Of a stretch of DNA of 5,962 bases, positions 1 to 5,869 are shown in pieces. Origin of the DNA: Chitinophagaceae bacterium (GTDB lineage Bacteria; Bacteroidota; Bacteroidia; Chitinophagales; Chitinophagaceae). Under the pieces are notes generated by a model, which saw nothing but the letters and a program-made list of their open reading frames with translations, was not told where the DNA came from and did no database searches. The stretch covers positions 1 through 5,962 of the forward strand of contig JAOQAL010000121.1 in NCBI GenBank assembly GCA_025963615.1. Reading direction: 5' to 3'. Position 1 is the first letter of the stretch; every line of letters begins with the position of its first letter. The translations under genes were made by a program, and so were the position numbers.

Positions 1-729
1 TTGGAAATAATTGAACGGAGTTGCTGGTGGCTGCACATTGTTGGCATTTTCGCTTTCCTCAATTATCTCCCGTGGTCTAAACATTTGCATATACTTCTTG
101 CTTTCCCGAATGCCTATTATGCCCGGCTGCTGCCAATGGGAGAAATGATAAACATGAAAGAAATACAAAATGAAGTATTGTATGCCATGCACCCGGAACT
201 GGCCCCCACCAGTACGGATGCCAGCACGGAAGCGACGAAAAACCCGATAGCTATCGGGTTCGGTGCAAAAGATGCAACTGACCTTAGTTGGAAAAATTTG
301 CTGGATGCTTATAGTTGTACAGAATGTGGCCGCTGCTCTGCCGCTTGTCCAGCTAACATTACCGGCAAACTCTTATCCCCGCGGAAGATTATGATGGATA
401 CGCGTGACCGCCTGGAAGAAATCGGCAGGAATATCAATACCAACGGCGATCCGAAAGCTAACGGGTTCAAAGAAGATGGCAAAACACTTTTGCATAATTA
501 TATCACCGCGGAAGAATTGCGTGCCTGCACTACCTGCAATGCATGCGTACAGGAATGCCCCGTCAGTATTAATCCACTCGACATTATCCTGCAACTACGC
601 CGCTACCTTATCATGGAAGAAAGCAATGCCCCACAGGAATGGAATACCATGTTCAGTAATACCGAAAATAATTTTGCTCCCTGGAAATTCAGCCCGGATG
701 AAAGAGATAAATGGACGACTGAAGTTTAA
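1..729 (+). CDS. Membrane-anchored di-[4Fe-4S] electron-transfer protein (NarI/HdrE-like plus ferredoxin domain), C-terminal part
   Basis: The gene is cut by the window start, so the TTG at base 1 is probably an internal Leu codon. The 242 visible residues begin with the end of a membrane domain. His12 and His30 lie in WLHIV and SKHLHI contexts, 18 residues apart, matching as I remember it the second pair of heme b ligands in nitrate reductase gamma (NarI). A soluble part follows with two CxxCxxCxxxCP motifs, Cys106/109/112/116 and Cys176/179/182/186, each binding a [4Fe-4S] cluster. This architecture resembles heterodisulfide-reductase-type subunits that pass electrons between membrane quinones and a cytoplasmic partner; the real partner is unknown. 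Full-length relatives run to roughly 440 residues, so nearly half is missing upstream. Oddities: residues 81-87 (NPIAIGF) are encoded by a perfect 20-bp palindrome, and the CCG-domain gene that commonly follows in Bacteroidota is absent. The family call is firm; the physiological role is inferred. Confidence 0.9.
   Translation: MEIIERSCWWLHIVGIFAFLNYLPWSKHLHILLAFPNAYYARLLPMGEMINMKEIQNEVLYAMHPELAPTSTDASTEATKNPIAIGFGAKDATDLSWKNLLDAYSCTECGRCSAACPANITGKLLSPRKIMMDTRDRLEEIGRNINTNGDPKANGFKEDGKTLLHNYITAEELRACTTCNACVQECPVSINPLDIILQLRRYLIMEESNAPQEWNTMFSNTENNFAPWKFSPDERDKWTTEV
241..260. repeat. Perfect 20-bp palindrome inside the Fe-S protein gene
   Basis: The half-site AACCCGATAG is followed directly by its exact reverse complement CTATCGGGTT. 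It lies in frame and encodes residues 81-87 in a loosely conserved linker between the membrane part and the first Fe-S motif, just before the conserved FGAKD segment. It could be an inserted palindromic repeat unit or a chance or selected DNA site. An 11-base half of it recurs at 4605-4615. Confidence 0.85.
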
Positions 730-781
730 GTAGTTTTTAGCTTCGGGATGCTGTCTCCATAGCGTAATTTTAAAATAATCC

Positions 782-864
782 CGCAGAGATATTGAGAAAG
801 TAAAAATTGATTCTTAACAATTCATCTCTTTGCGCTCTTAGCTTCTTTGCGTCCTTTGCGTGAA
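782..864. repeat. CTTTGCG-rich imperfect hairpin repeat element
   Basis: This fills most of the 157-base gap between two convergent genes. The right arm (826-864) holds three copies of CTTTGCG, at 828, 845 and 854. The left arm has CGCAGAG at 782-788, which can pair with the copy at 845-851 using one G-U wobble, and GAGAAAG at 794-800, which resembles a further copy in the opposite direction. The two arms flank an A/T-rich loop. From general knowledge, intergenic elements built from CTTTGCG/CGCAAAG units are scattered through many bacterial genomes; membership here is by pattern only. It could also serve as a weak bidirectional terminator for the two genes pointing at it, although neither side has a clear T-run. 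Confidence 0.55.
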
Positions 865-886
865 ATATGTTCATCTCAAAAAGACC

Positions 887-1249
887 TCACTTGATAAACC
901 GGATACAAAATGGATAACGGTATAATTTACCCTCACTCGCCCGGATCGTAGCAATAATAACCAGGACCAAAACATAAATACCCACAAACCATAGTAGAAG
1001 GATTCCTACAATTGTCACAAACAGCAGGATAATCACTAACAACACAGTCAACTGAAAATTAAGCGACTCTTTTGCATGTGCTGCAACAAAAGAAGACTCG
1101 TCTTTTTTAATAAGGTATATAATAAGCGGAGCAATAAACTGCGATACCAGCGTGATTACATGCGAAACCAGGGCCAATGTTTTTTCATCCGCTGTTGGCA
1201 CAACGGAAGGTAGTTGATCGCTGCCCAGTAAGGAGGATTGACTTGTCAT
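887..1249 (-). CDS. DUF4870 (Tic20-like) small integral membrane protein
   Basis: A 120-residue protein of unknown function. A polar N-terminus of about 20 residues leads into the family's opening DEKTLALVSH (21-30), then three hydrophobic helices at about 26-47, 65-85 and 86-106. Between the first two is the family-typical polar loop with KKDESSF and AHAKESLNFQ (48-66). The C-terminus, a short Gly/Tyr/Pro segment ending IRFIK, also fits DUF4870, and the length is usual. I chose the ATG at 1249. A TTG at 1264 in the same frame would add five residues (MTIFF), but relatives do not need them, and neither start has a ribosome binding site. It converges on the Fe-S gene and diverges from the permease, so it is probably transcribed alone. 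The molecular role is not known; location in the inner membrane is inferred from the helices. Confidence 0.85.
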   Translation of the reverse strand: MTSQSSLLGSDQLPSVVPTADEKTLALVSHVITLVSQFIAPLIIYLIKKDESSFVAAHAKESLNFQLTVLLVIILLFVTIVGILLLWFVGIYVLVLVIIATIRASEGKLYRYPFCIRFIK

Positions 1250-1320
1250 AAAAAAAATTGTCAACTAATATACGTTTTTATAAAATATTACAGCATCTTT
1301 TTTAGGGATGGCGGCCCGGC

Positions 1321-1328
1321 TATTTTTG
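1321..1328 (+). promoter_or_regulatory. Candidate Bacteroidota -7 promoter element
   Basis: TATTTTTG matches the Bacteroidota -7 consensus TAnnTTTG in every fixed position and is followed by CAGC, a common sequence around start sites in this phylum. No good TTG/TTTG -33 box is seen at the expected distance upstream, where T-runs near 1298-1303 are the nearest candidate. If real, it would drive a plus-strand transcript beginning about 1335, leaving a leader of about 350 bases before the permease start at 1689, or a separate small RNA. Confidence 0.35.
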
Positions 1329-1583
1329 CAGCAAATCATCGGAAATATTGCCCAATCGGCTATACACAACCTGCCCGTGTTATTTAGCTCAAAAATCGCG
1401 TCCCCCGGCCGACATACAACCTGCATGCTAGTCAACAGCCCTGAAGAAATCGCCGGTTAATAGTAGTATCGATATAATATTAAACAAGGCTGCATAGGAA
1501 TTTCCTGTAACCATGATAATTATCTGTTTCCCAAAGATTTCCCCATTACAATGCATTAGCTAATAAATAAAAACTCTTCCTCT

Positions 1584-1607
1584 CCGGTTCGTATCTTCAT
1601 GAACCGG
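1584..1607. repeat. Inverted repeat CCGGTTC / GAACCGG upstream of permease gene
   Basis: Perfect 7-bp arms at 1584-1590 and 1601-1607 flank a 10-base spacer, about 80 bases before the permease start. There is no T-run after it, so it is not a typical terminator. It could be a dimeric regulator's operator or a leader hairpin; its role is not shown by the sequence. Confidence 0.4.
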
Positions 1608-1688
1608 CAATAACTTACTTAAAGCAGGTAAAAGCAACCAAACTGTTTTCATTTTTATCCAATTACATCACTATACTGATTTACCGAT

Positions 1689-2990
1689 TTGAAAAAGAAA
1701 ATAGGCATTTCCACCGCGGCTGCCATTGTAGTAGCTAACATGATCGGCACCGGTGTGTTTACGAGTCTGGGATTTCAACTCTCCTCTTTACAAAATACCT
1801 GGACTATTTTATTGCTTTGGCTTGCTGGTGGGCTGCTTGCTTTATTTGGCGCATTTGCCTATGCGGAGTTGGGAACCCACTTTAAAGAATCTGGCGGTGA
1901 TTATATTTACCTGTCACGCATATTTCATCCTATGCTGGGCTATTTATCCGCCTGGGCCGGACTTACCGTGGGCTTTTCGGCGCCTGTTGCCTTAGCCGCC
2001 ATGGCTTTCACCAAATACCTCACTCCTTTTGGATTACAAAACAATGTGTGGCTGGCCATCGGAGTCATTATATTAATCGGCATCATGCACAGTTTTACGA
2101 TTAGACACAGTGGTCGCTTTCAAAACATAACCACCCTCATAAAAGTGCTGTTTATTGTCACCCTGGTGATACTGGGTTTCGCTATTACCGGCAATGGAAA
2201 CGACGCATTCAACTACAGCAATTCCTGGCAACAGGAGATCCTGAAACCCGGCTTTGCCGTTTCTATGATCTATGTAAGTTTTGCATATACCGGCTGGAAT
2301 GCTGCCGCCTATGTTGCAGATGAAATTGACTATCCTGGAAAGAATTTACCAAGAGCGTTGATTGGAAGTACTCTTTTTGTAGCAACGGTGTATATCCTGC
2401 TGCAATTTGTTCTTTTAAAAAATGCAACGGTAAGGGAACTGCAAGGCAAAGAAGACGTCACATTTATCGCGTTCAATAACCTGCTGGGCAATCAGGGCGG
2501 CAAATGGGTAAGTATTTTTATAGCCATTCAGTTAATTGCCACCATTAGTTCTTATTTGTGGGTAGGACCCCGGGTTACCCAGGCTATGGCAACGGAAAAT
2601 AAATTGTGGCAGCCCCTGGCTAAAAAAAATAAACATGGCATTCCGGTAGCTGCTGTATGGCTGCATGTAGTTATCAGCATCCTGCTAACACTCACCGGCT
2701 CTTTTGAAAAAGTTTTATTATATGCAGGCTTTGTGTTACAAATGATGGCTACCCTAACTGTCTCTACAAGTCTGTTTATCAAAGACAAAAAACCAGGGGA
2801 GTTTAAAAGTCCCTTCAAACCTGTGCTTCAAATCATTTTTCTGGTTTTTAATACCGGGGTGTTGATATTTACCTTAATTGACCGGCCAGTAGAAAGTTTG
2901 GTTGGAATAGGTATCTTAGTCATTGGTGCTGTGATTTATTTCTTTGATAAACCCGTTGATCATAAATTGGCGGCCGAAAACATCGGGTAG
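1689..2990 (+). CDS. APC-superfamily amino acid permease
   Basis: An inner-membrane transporter of 433 residues, the usual length for the amino acid-polyamine-organocation superfamily with 12 helices. TM1 carries NMIGTGVF (17-24), whose Gly-rich break binds the substrate amino and carboxyl groups in characterised members. The segment ESGGDYIYLS (67-76) is typical of the loop leading to TM3. TM6 (about 191-213) holds the unwound-helix signature FAYTGWNAAAYVADEI, followed by the conserved PGKNLPRA loop. The start is fixed at TTG 1689: an in-frame TGA lies at 1677-1679 and the next Met is residue 18, inside TM1, which would destroy the binding helix. No Shine-Dalgarno site is seen. The gene stands alone, with over 400 bases before it and 190 after. 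Substrate and direction cannot be read from the sequence; relatives handle neutral, basic or other amino acids. Confidence 0.93.
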   Translation: MKKKIGISTAAAIVVANMIGTGVFTSLGFQLSSLQNTWTILLLWLAGGLLALFGAFAYAELGTHFKESGGDYIYLSRIFHPMLGYLSAWAGLTVGFSAPVALAAMAFTKYLTPFGLQNNVWLAIGVIILIGIMHSFTIRHSGRFQNITTLIKVLFIVTLVILGFAITGNGNDAFNYSNSWQQEILKPGFAVSMIYVSFAYTGWNAAAYVADEIDYPGKNLPRALIGSTLFVATVYILLQFVLLKNATVRELQGKEDVTFIAFNNLLGNQGGKWVSIFIAIQLIATISSYLWVGPRVTQAMATENKLWQPLAKKNKHGIPVAAVWLHVVISILLTLTGSFEKVLLYAGFVLQMMATLTVSTSLFIKDKKPGEFKSPFKPVLQIIFLVFNTGVLIFTLIDRPVESLVGIGILVIGAVIYFFDKPVDHKLAAENIG

Positions 2991-3097
2991 GCTTGCCAGT
3001 TATCTATCCGGTGGATATAATAGCCGATTCCGGTGATGTCAAATTAGTTTAGCAATAGCCTGTTTAAGAGACCGGAAAAACAATTTCCAGTTGAATA

Positions 3098-3124
3098 TTG
3101 AAAAATCATAATTTTATTTTTCAA
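3098..3124. repeat. Perfect 9-bp inverted repeat TTGAAAAAT / ATTTTTCAA
   Basis: Arms at 3098-3106 and 3116-3124 flank a 9-base A/T-rich loop. It lies 107 bases after the permease stop and about 56 bases before the oxidoreductase start. The T-rich right arm could help end transcription from the permease, but the stem is nearly all A/T and distant from the stop, so an operator for the downstream gene is equally possible. Confidence 0.45.
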
Positions 3125-3135
3125 GAGCAGGTTAG

Positions 3136-3147
3136 AATGGATGACTT
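3136..3147 (+). promoter_or_regulatory. Shared 12-base word AATGGATGACTT, copy 1
   Basis: This word lies 33 bases before the oxidoreductase ATG, shortly after the inverted repeat. The same 12 bases occur at 5796-5807 in the spacer before another exported-protein gene, again beside an inverted repeat and with similar bases just upstream (CAGGTTAG here, CTGGATTAA there). It may be a regulator site or part of a promoter. No standard Bacteroidota -33/-7 pair is evident nearby. Confidence 0.3.
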
Positions 3148-3180
3148 TTAAAATCGTATCAACAATTTAATTTAGCCAAA

Positions 3181-4533
3181 ATGAAAAATTCTCGTCGTCT
3201 TTTTATCAAACAAACAGCCTTGGCGGGCGCCGGCGTTTTAGTTTCCAGGATGGGATGGTCTGCACAGAGTTATAGAAGGATCATCGGTGCCAATGACCGC
3301 GTAAGAGTTGGTGTAGTGGGTTTTTCCGACCGTCACCGGGGTTCACATATCCCTAGTTTTATGAATCATTACAAGGAATTGAATTTTGACGTTGTCGCTG
3401 TGTCGGATATCTGGAAAATGCGGCGGGAACAAGGCGCTGCCACCTGGAAAGAAAAAATGGGTCATGATATTACCGCTTGCAGAAACAATGAAGAATTATA
3501 TGATAAAAAATTAGCGGACGCTGTATTCATTAGTACGGCTGACTTTCAACATGCATTGCATACCATTGAAGCTGTAAAAGCGGGTTGCGATGCGTATGTG
3601 GAAAAACCTTTTGCCGAATCCATGGCAGATAACCGCGCCGCGTTAAAAGCGGTAAAAGAATCGGGAAAGATTGTACAGATTGGTTCCCAAAGAAGAAGTG
3701 GCGCCAATTATCATGCTGCAGATGACTTTATTAAATCCGGCAAGTTTGGCGATATTAAGATGGTTGAACTTACCTGGAATGTCAATCAACCCGGCCGCTG
3801 GCGCAGAACTGCATTATTGCCCCAATTAAAGGAGGAAGACACCGACTGGAAACGGTATTTATTAAACAGGCCTTTCGAGTCCTTTGATCCGAGGAAGTAT
3901 CTTGAATTTCGTTTGTTCTGGCCCTATTCATCGGGATTGCCCGGGCAATGGATGAGCCACCAGATTGATACGGTGCATTGGTTTAGCGGATTAAAACATC
4001 CAAGGAGCGTTGTAGCCAACGGCGGAATTTATATGTGGAAGGATGGACGGAAAAACTGGGATACCATTACGGCAGTGTTCGATTATGGCCCGGCTGAAGA
4101 TGCTTCAACCGGCTTCCAGGTCACCTTTGCATCACGCATGGATAACGGTGAGGACAATCCGAAAGAAATATATTATTCCAATGGCGGTGAATTAAATCTT
4201 GATACCAATAAAGTTTCACCCGTGGGAGGATTATCAAAAGACCATGCCGCAGCTATGAATCTGCAGCCGAATTTATTGCCTGAAATGAATTTATCAGATG
4301 CGGCAAAGGTGGTGGCCTCTGCCAACACCGGTGGTGATATGCTTACGTCGAACCATATCCGCAACTGGATGGAATGTGTACGCAGCCGCAAGCAACCTAA
4401 CGCCCCCGTAGAGGCCGGTTACAGTCATTCTATTGCAAATATTATGACAACAGCATCAGCACATACCGGTCAGAAAGCAACTTTTAATGAAAAAACGCAG
4501 GAAGTCATGGTGGGTGGTCAGGCGTTTAAATAG
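3181..4533 (+). CDS. Tat-exported Gfo/Idh/MocA family oxidoreductase
   Basis: A 450-residue NAD(P)-dependent sugar oxidoreductase, probably acting in the periplasm with a tightly held cofactor. The N-terminus has a good twin-arginine signal, SRRLFIK (4-10), then a hydrophobic stretch TALAGAGVLVS. A Rossmann fold starts at 41 with VRVGVVGFSDRHRG, in which the usual Gly-x-Gly at 47-49 is Gly-Phe-Ser. Asp76 in VVAVSD ends the second strand and favours NAD(H) over NADP(H). The family EKP motif is at 141-143, with Lys142 the expected catalytic lysine. In the C-terminal domain, QWMSHQIDTVHW (256-267) lines up with the common DWGAHxID motif: His260 is kept but the catalytic Asp position is Gln256. 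Relatives oxidise or reduce a hydroxyl of sugars, often making 3-keto sugars; the substrate here is unknown. The DUF6807 gene follows after 143 bases on the same strand, a pairing that suggests a shared pathway. The ATG at 3181 places the Tat motif correctly. Confidence 0.92.
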   Translation: MKNSRRLFIKQTALAGAGVLVSRMGWSAQSYRRIIGANDRVRVGVVGFSDRHRGSHIPSFMNHYKELNFDVVAVSDIWKMRREQGAATWKEKMGHDITACRNNEELYDKKLADAVFISTADFQHALHTIEAVKAGCDAYVEKPFAESMADNRAALKAVKESGKIVQIGSQRRSGANYHAADDFIKSGKFGDIKMVELTWNVNQPGRWRRTALLPQLKEEDTDWKRYLLNRPFESFDPRKYLEFRLFWPYSSGLPGQWMSHQIDTVHWFSGLKHPRSVVANGGIYMWKDGRKNWDTITAVFDYGPAEDASTGFQVTFASRMDNGEDNPKEIYYSNGGELNLDTNKVSPVGGLSKDHAAAMNLQPNLLPEMNLSDAAKVVASANTGGDMLTSNHIRNWMECVRSRKQPNAPVEAGYSHSIANIMTTASAHTGQKATFNEKTQEVMVGGQAFK

Positions 4534-4546
4534 CAGAGGAGAAAAT

Positions 4547-4580
4547 TTTGAAACCGGCGGTATAGCCTTGTTCATCTTTG
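4547..4580 (+). promoter_or_regulatory. Weak candidate promoter before the DUF6807 gene
   Basis: TTTG at 4547-4550 and CATCTTTG at 4573-4580 (one mismatch to TAnnTTTG) are separated by 22 bases, close to the spacing of Bacteroidota -33/-7 boxes. A start near 4587 would give a leader of about 90 bases. Such matches arise easily by chance; the gene could equally be read through from the oxidoreductase gene. Confidence 0.2.
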
Positions 4581-4604
4581 GTTGTATCACGCATAAACTT
4601 CATC

Positions 4605-4627
4605 AACCCGATAGCGATGGTATGGGT
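4605..4627. repeat. Decayed relative of the 241-260 palindrome
   Basis: AACCCGATAGC (4605-4615) is identical to the first 11 bases of the palindrome in the Fe-S gene. The second half has diverged, but ACCCGATA (4606-4613) can still pair with TATGGGT (4621-4627) with one bulged base. It lies in the spacer between the oxidoreductase and DUF6807 genes, about 50 bases before the latter's start, so it may also form a leader hairpin. Confidence 0.4.
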
Positions 4628-4676
4628 GAACCTGTAACGGTGAAATGAGCAAACCAACCAAATCAAATAACTAATT

Positions 4677-5729
4677 ATGAAACTACTTTTGAAATATACG
4701 GGCAATTTTATATTCAGCATCTTTTTCGTTTCTGCTTTATCCGCACAAAAAACGCAAATGATAAAACTGGTGAAAGAAGAAAATAACAACCGGGTCAATG
4801 TTCTTATAGGTGAAAAACCATTTACCAGTTTTATTTATCCCGATTCGCTGGAAAAACCCGTGCTCTATCCCATTTATGCAGCTAATGACGAATTGATTAC
4901 AAGAGGATTTCCGCTGGCCCCCCGGCCTGGTGAACCGGTAGATCATCCGCATCATATCGGATTATGGCTTAATTATGAAAGTGTGAATGGCCTTGATTTC
5001 TGGAACAATTCATCCGCCATTGCACCGGAAAAAAAAGCTTCCTATGGCTGGATAAGAACAACCAAGATCCTGGAGATTAAAAGTGGGGTGAAAGGCAGTT
5101 TAAAATACAGTGCCAACTGGCAGGATATTAAAAAGAATATTTTACTGGAAGAAATAACGACGTATAATTTTTCGTCCTACAATAATTTGCGCATCATAGA
5201 CCGCATTACAACCTTAACTGCTCAGCAGGATGTTGCCATGCCGGATATAAAGGATGGATTTTTGGGATTGCGGGTAGCACACCAGCTGGAACTGCCTTCA
5301 AAAGAAGAACGGGAGTTCACAGACAACAAAGGCAACATAACAAAAGTAAAATCAGCAAACGATTCTTCCGTGTCAGGTAATTATATCACCAGCGAAGGAT
5401 TCAGCGGTGATAATGTCTGGGCCACCCGCGCCAAATGGTGCATGTTATACGGAAAAAAGGGAAATGACACCATCAGCATTGTTATCATCGATCATCCGAA
5501 AAATACAGGTTACCCCACTTACTGGCATGCCCGTGGTTATGGTTTATTCGCCGCCAACCCTCTCGGACAAAAAATATTCAGCAAAGGAAAAGAGACCCTC
5601 AACTTTGCTTTGAAAAAAGGTGAATCGGTAACCTTCCGTTACAGGATTATCATTAATTCAGACAAACAAAGACTGACAAGTGGTACGATTGACGTGCTGG
5701 CAAGCGAATTCGGCAACAATTATCAATAA
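4677..5729 (+). CDS. Exported DUF6807 (PmoA-like) family protein
   Basis: A 350-residue secreted or periplasmic protein. Residues 1-23 form a Sec signal peptide with a hydrophobic core at about 11-21 and a likely signal peptidase I cut at SA|Q (23|24); no lipobox Cys is present. The family signature HPHHIGLW is at 90-97 and is followed by NYESVNGLDFWN. A second conserved block at 272-297 contains DHPKN, PTYWHARGYGLF and NPLG. The clustered His residues suggest a metal or sugar site, but that is inference. Databases often label this family 'methane oxygenase PmoA'; it has nothing visible in common with the membrane methane monooxygenase subunit, so that name should not be used. Family members commonly sit beside Gfo/Idh oxidoreductases and sugar-processing genes in Bacteroidota and Planctomycetota, as here. 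The chemistry is not known to me. The ATG at 4677 starts the signal peptide directly after an A/T-rich leader without a Shine-Dalgarno site. Confidence 0.9.
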   Translation: MKLLLKYTGNFIFSIFFVSALSAQKTQMIKLVKEENNNRVNVLIGEKPFTSFIYPDSLEKPVLYPIYAANDELITRGFPLAPRPGEPVDHPHHIGLWLNYESVNGLDFWNNSSAIAPEKKASYGWIRTTKILEIKSGVKGSLKYSANWQDIKKNILLEEITTYNFSSYNNLRIIDRITTLTAQQDVAMPDIKDGFLGLRVAHQLELPSKEEREFTDNKGNITKVKSANDSSVSGNYITSEGFSGDNVWATRAKWCMLYGKKGNDTISIVIIDHPKNTGYPTYWHARGYGLFAANPLGQKIFSKGKETLNFALKKGESVTFRYRIIINSDKQRLTSGTIDVLASEFGNNYQ

Positions 5730-5760
5730 CTCAGAGATCACTGCATAACGGGATCATAAT

Positions 5761-5799
5761 CATTTTAATCAATTGCCGGACATGGTCTGGATTAAAATG
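5761..5799. repeat. Perfect 10-bp inverted repeat CATTTTAATC / GATTAAAATG
   Basis: Arms at 5761-5770 and 5790-5799 begin 32 bases after the DUF6807 stop. The 19-base spacer can fold further: CGGA (5777-5780) pairs with TCTG (5786-5789), with one G-U, around a 5-base loop. The fold could end the upstream transcript, but no T-run follows, and its right arm overlaps the shared 12-base word at 5796-5807, so a regulatory site for the next gene is also possible. Confidence 0.45.
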
Positions 5800-5807
5800 G
5801 ATGACTT
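5796..5807 (+). promoter_or_regulatory. Shared 12-base word AATGGATGACTT, copy 2
   Basis: Identical to 3136-3147 and situated 62 bases before the ATG of the exported-protein gene at 5870. It overlaps the right arm of the inverted repeat, where copy 1 lies 11 bases beyond its repeat, so the geometry is similar but not the same. A common regulator is possible but unproven. Confidence 0.3.
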
Positions 5808-5869
5808 CGCCCCTATCTGCAGAAAAATATTAACTCGTAAGCCGTAAATTGTGTGCACAACTATAGCAC

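Larger units (their letters stand above)
1250..1688. other. Non-coding stretch between divergent genes
   Basis: These 439 bases separate the DUF4870 gene from the permease gene. I found no credible gene; the longest ATG frame I noticed by eye (16 codons from 1513) has no support. The stretch holds a promoter-like site at 1321-1328, a 9-base direct repeat (ACAACCTGC at 1366-1374 and 1416-1424, exactly 50 bases apart), a 10-base palindrome ATTAGCTAAT at 1555-1564, and the inverted repeat at 1584-1607. Length and content suit two promoters and perhaps a long leader or small RNA, but none of that is proven. Confidence 0.6.

Noticed and set aside
373..733. Open frames on both strands overlapping the Fe-S gene
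   Set aside because: They lie within the region coding for the two cysteine motifs and have no recognisable domains; they are shadows of the real frame.
1250..1264. TTG start at 1264 for the DUF4870 gene
   Set aside because: It would add only MTIFF before a good Met; the ATG at 1249 suits the family length better.
2552..2818. 88-codon minus-strand frame inside the permease gene
   Set aside because: Fully antisense to conserved transmembrane coding sequence, with no domain or start context.
3005..3017. TATCC-GGT-GGATA hairpin after the permease stop as a terminator
   Set aside because: A 5-bp stem with a 3-base loop and no T-run is too weak to call.
3168..3175. TAATTTAG as a -7 box before the oxidoreductase gene
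   Set aside because: It has a mismatch and lies only 5 bases before the ATG, leaving no room for a normal start site.
4526..4798. 90-codon minus-strand frame as a full gene
   Set aside because: Its N-terminal half is antisense to the signal peptide of a confident gene and no family is recognised. Only the spacer part is kept as a low-interest remark.
4677..5729. Particulate methane monooxygenase subunit (PmoA)
   Set aside because: Apart from its signal peptide the protein is soluble, without the membrane helices of that enzyme; the label is a database family name only.
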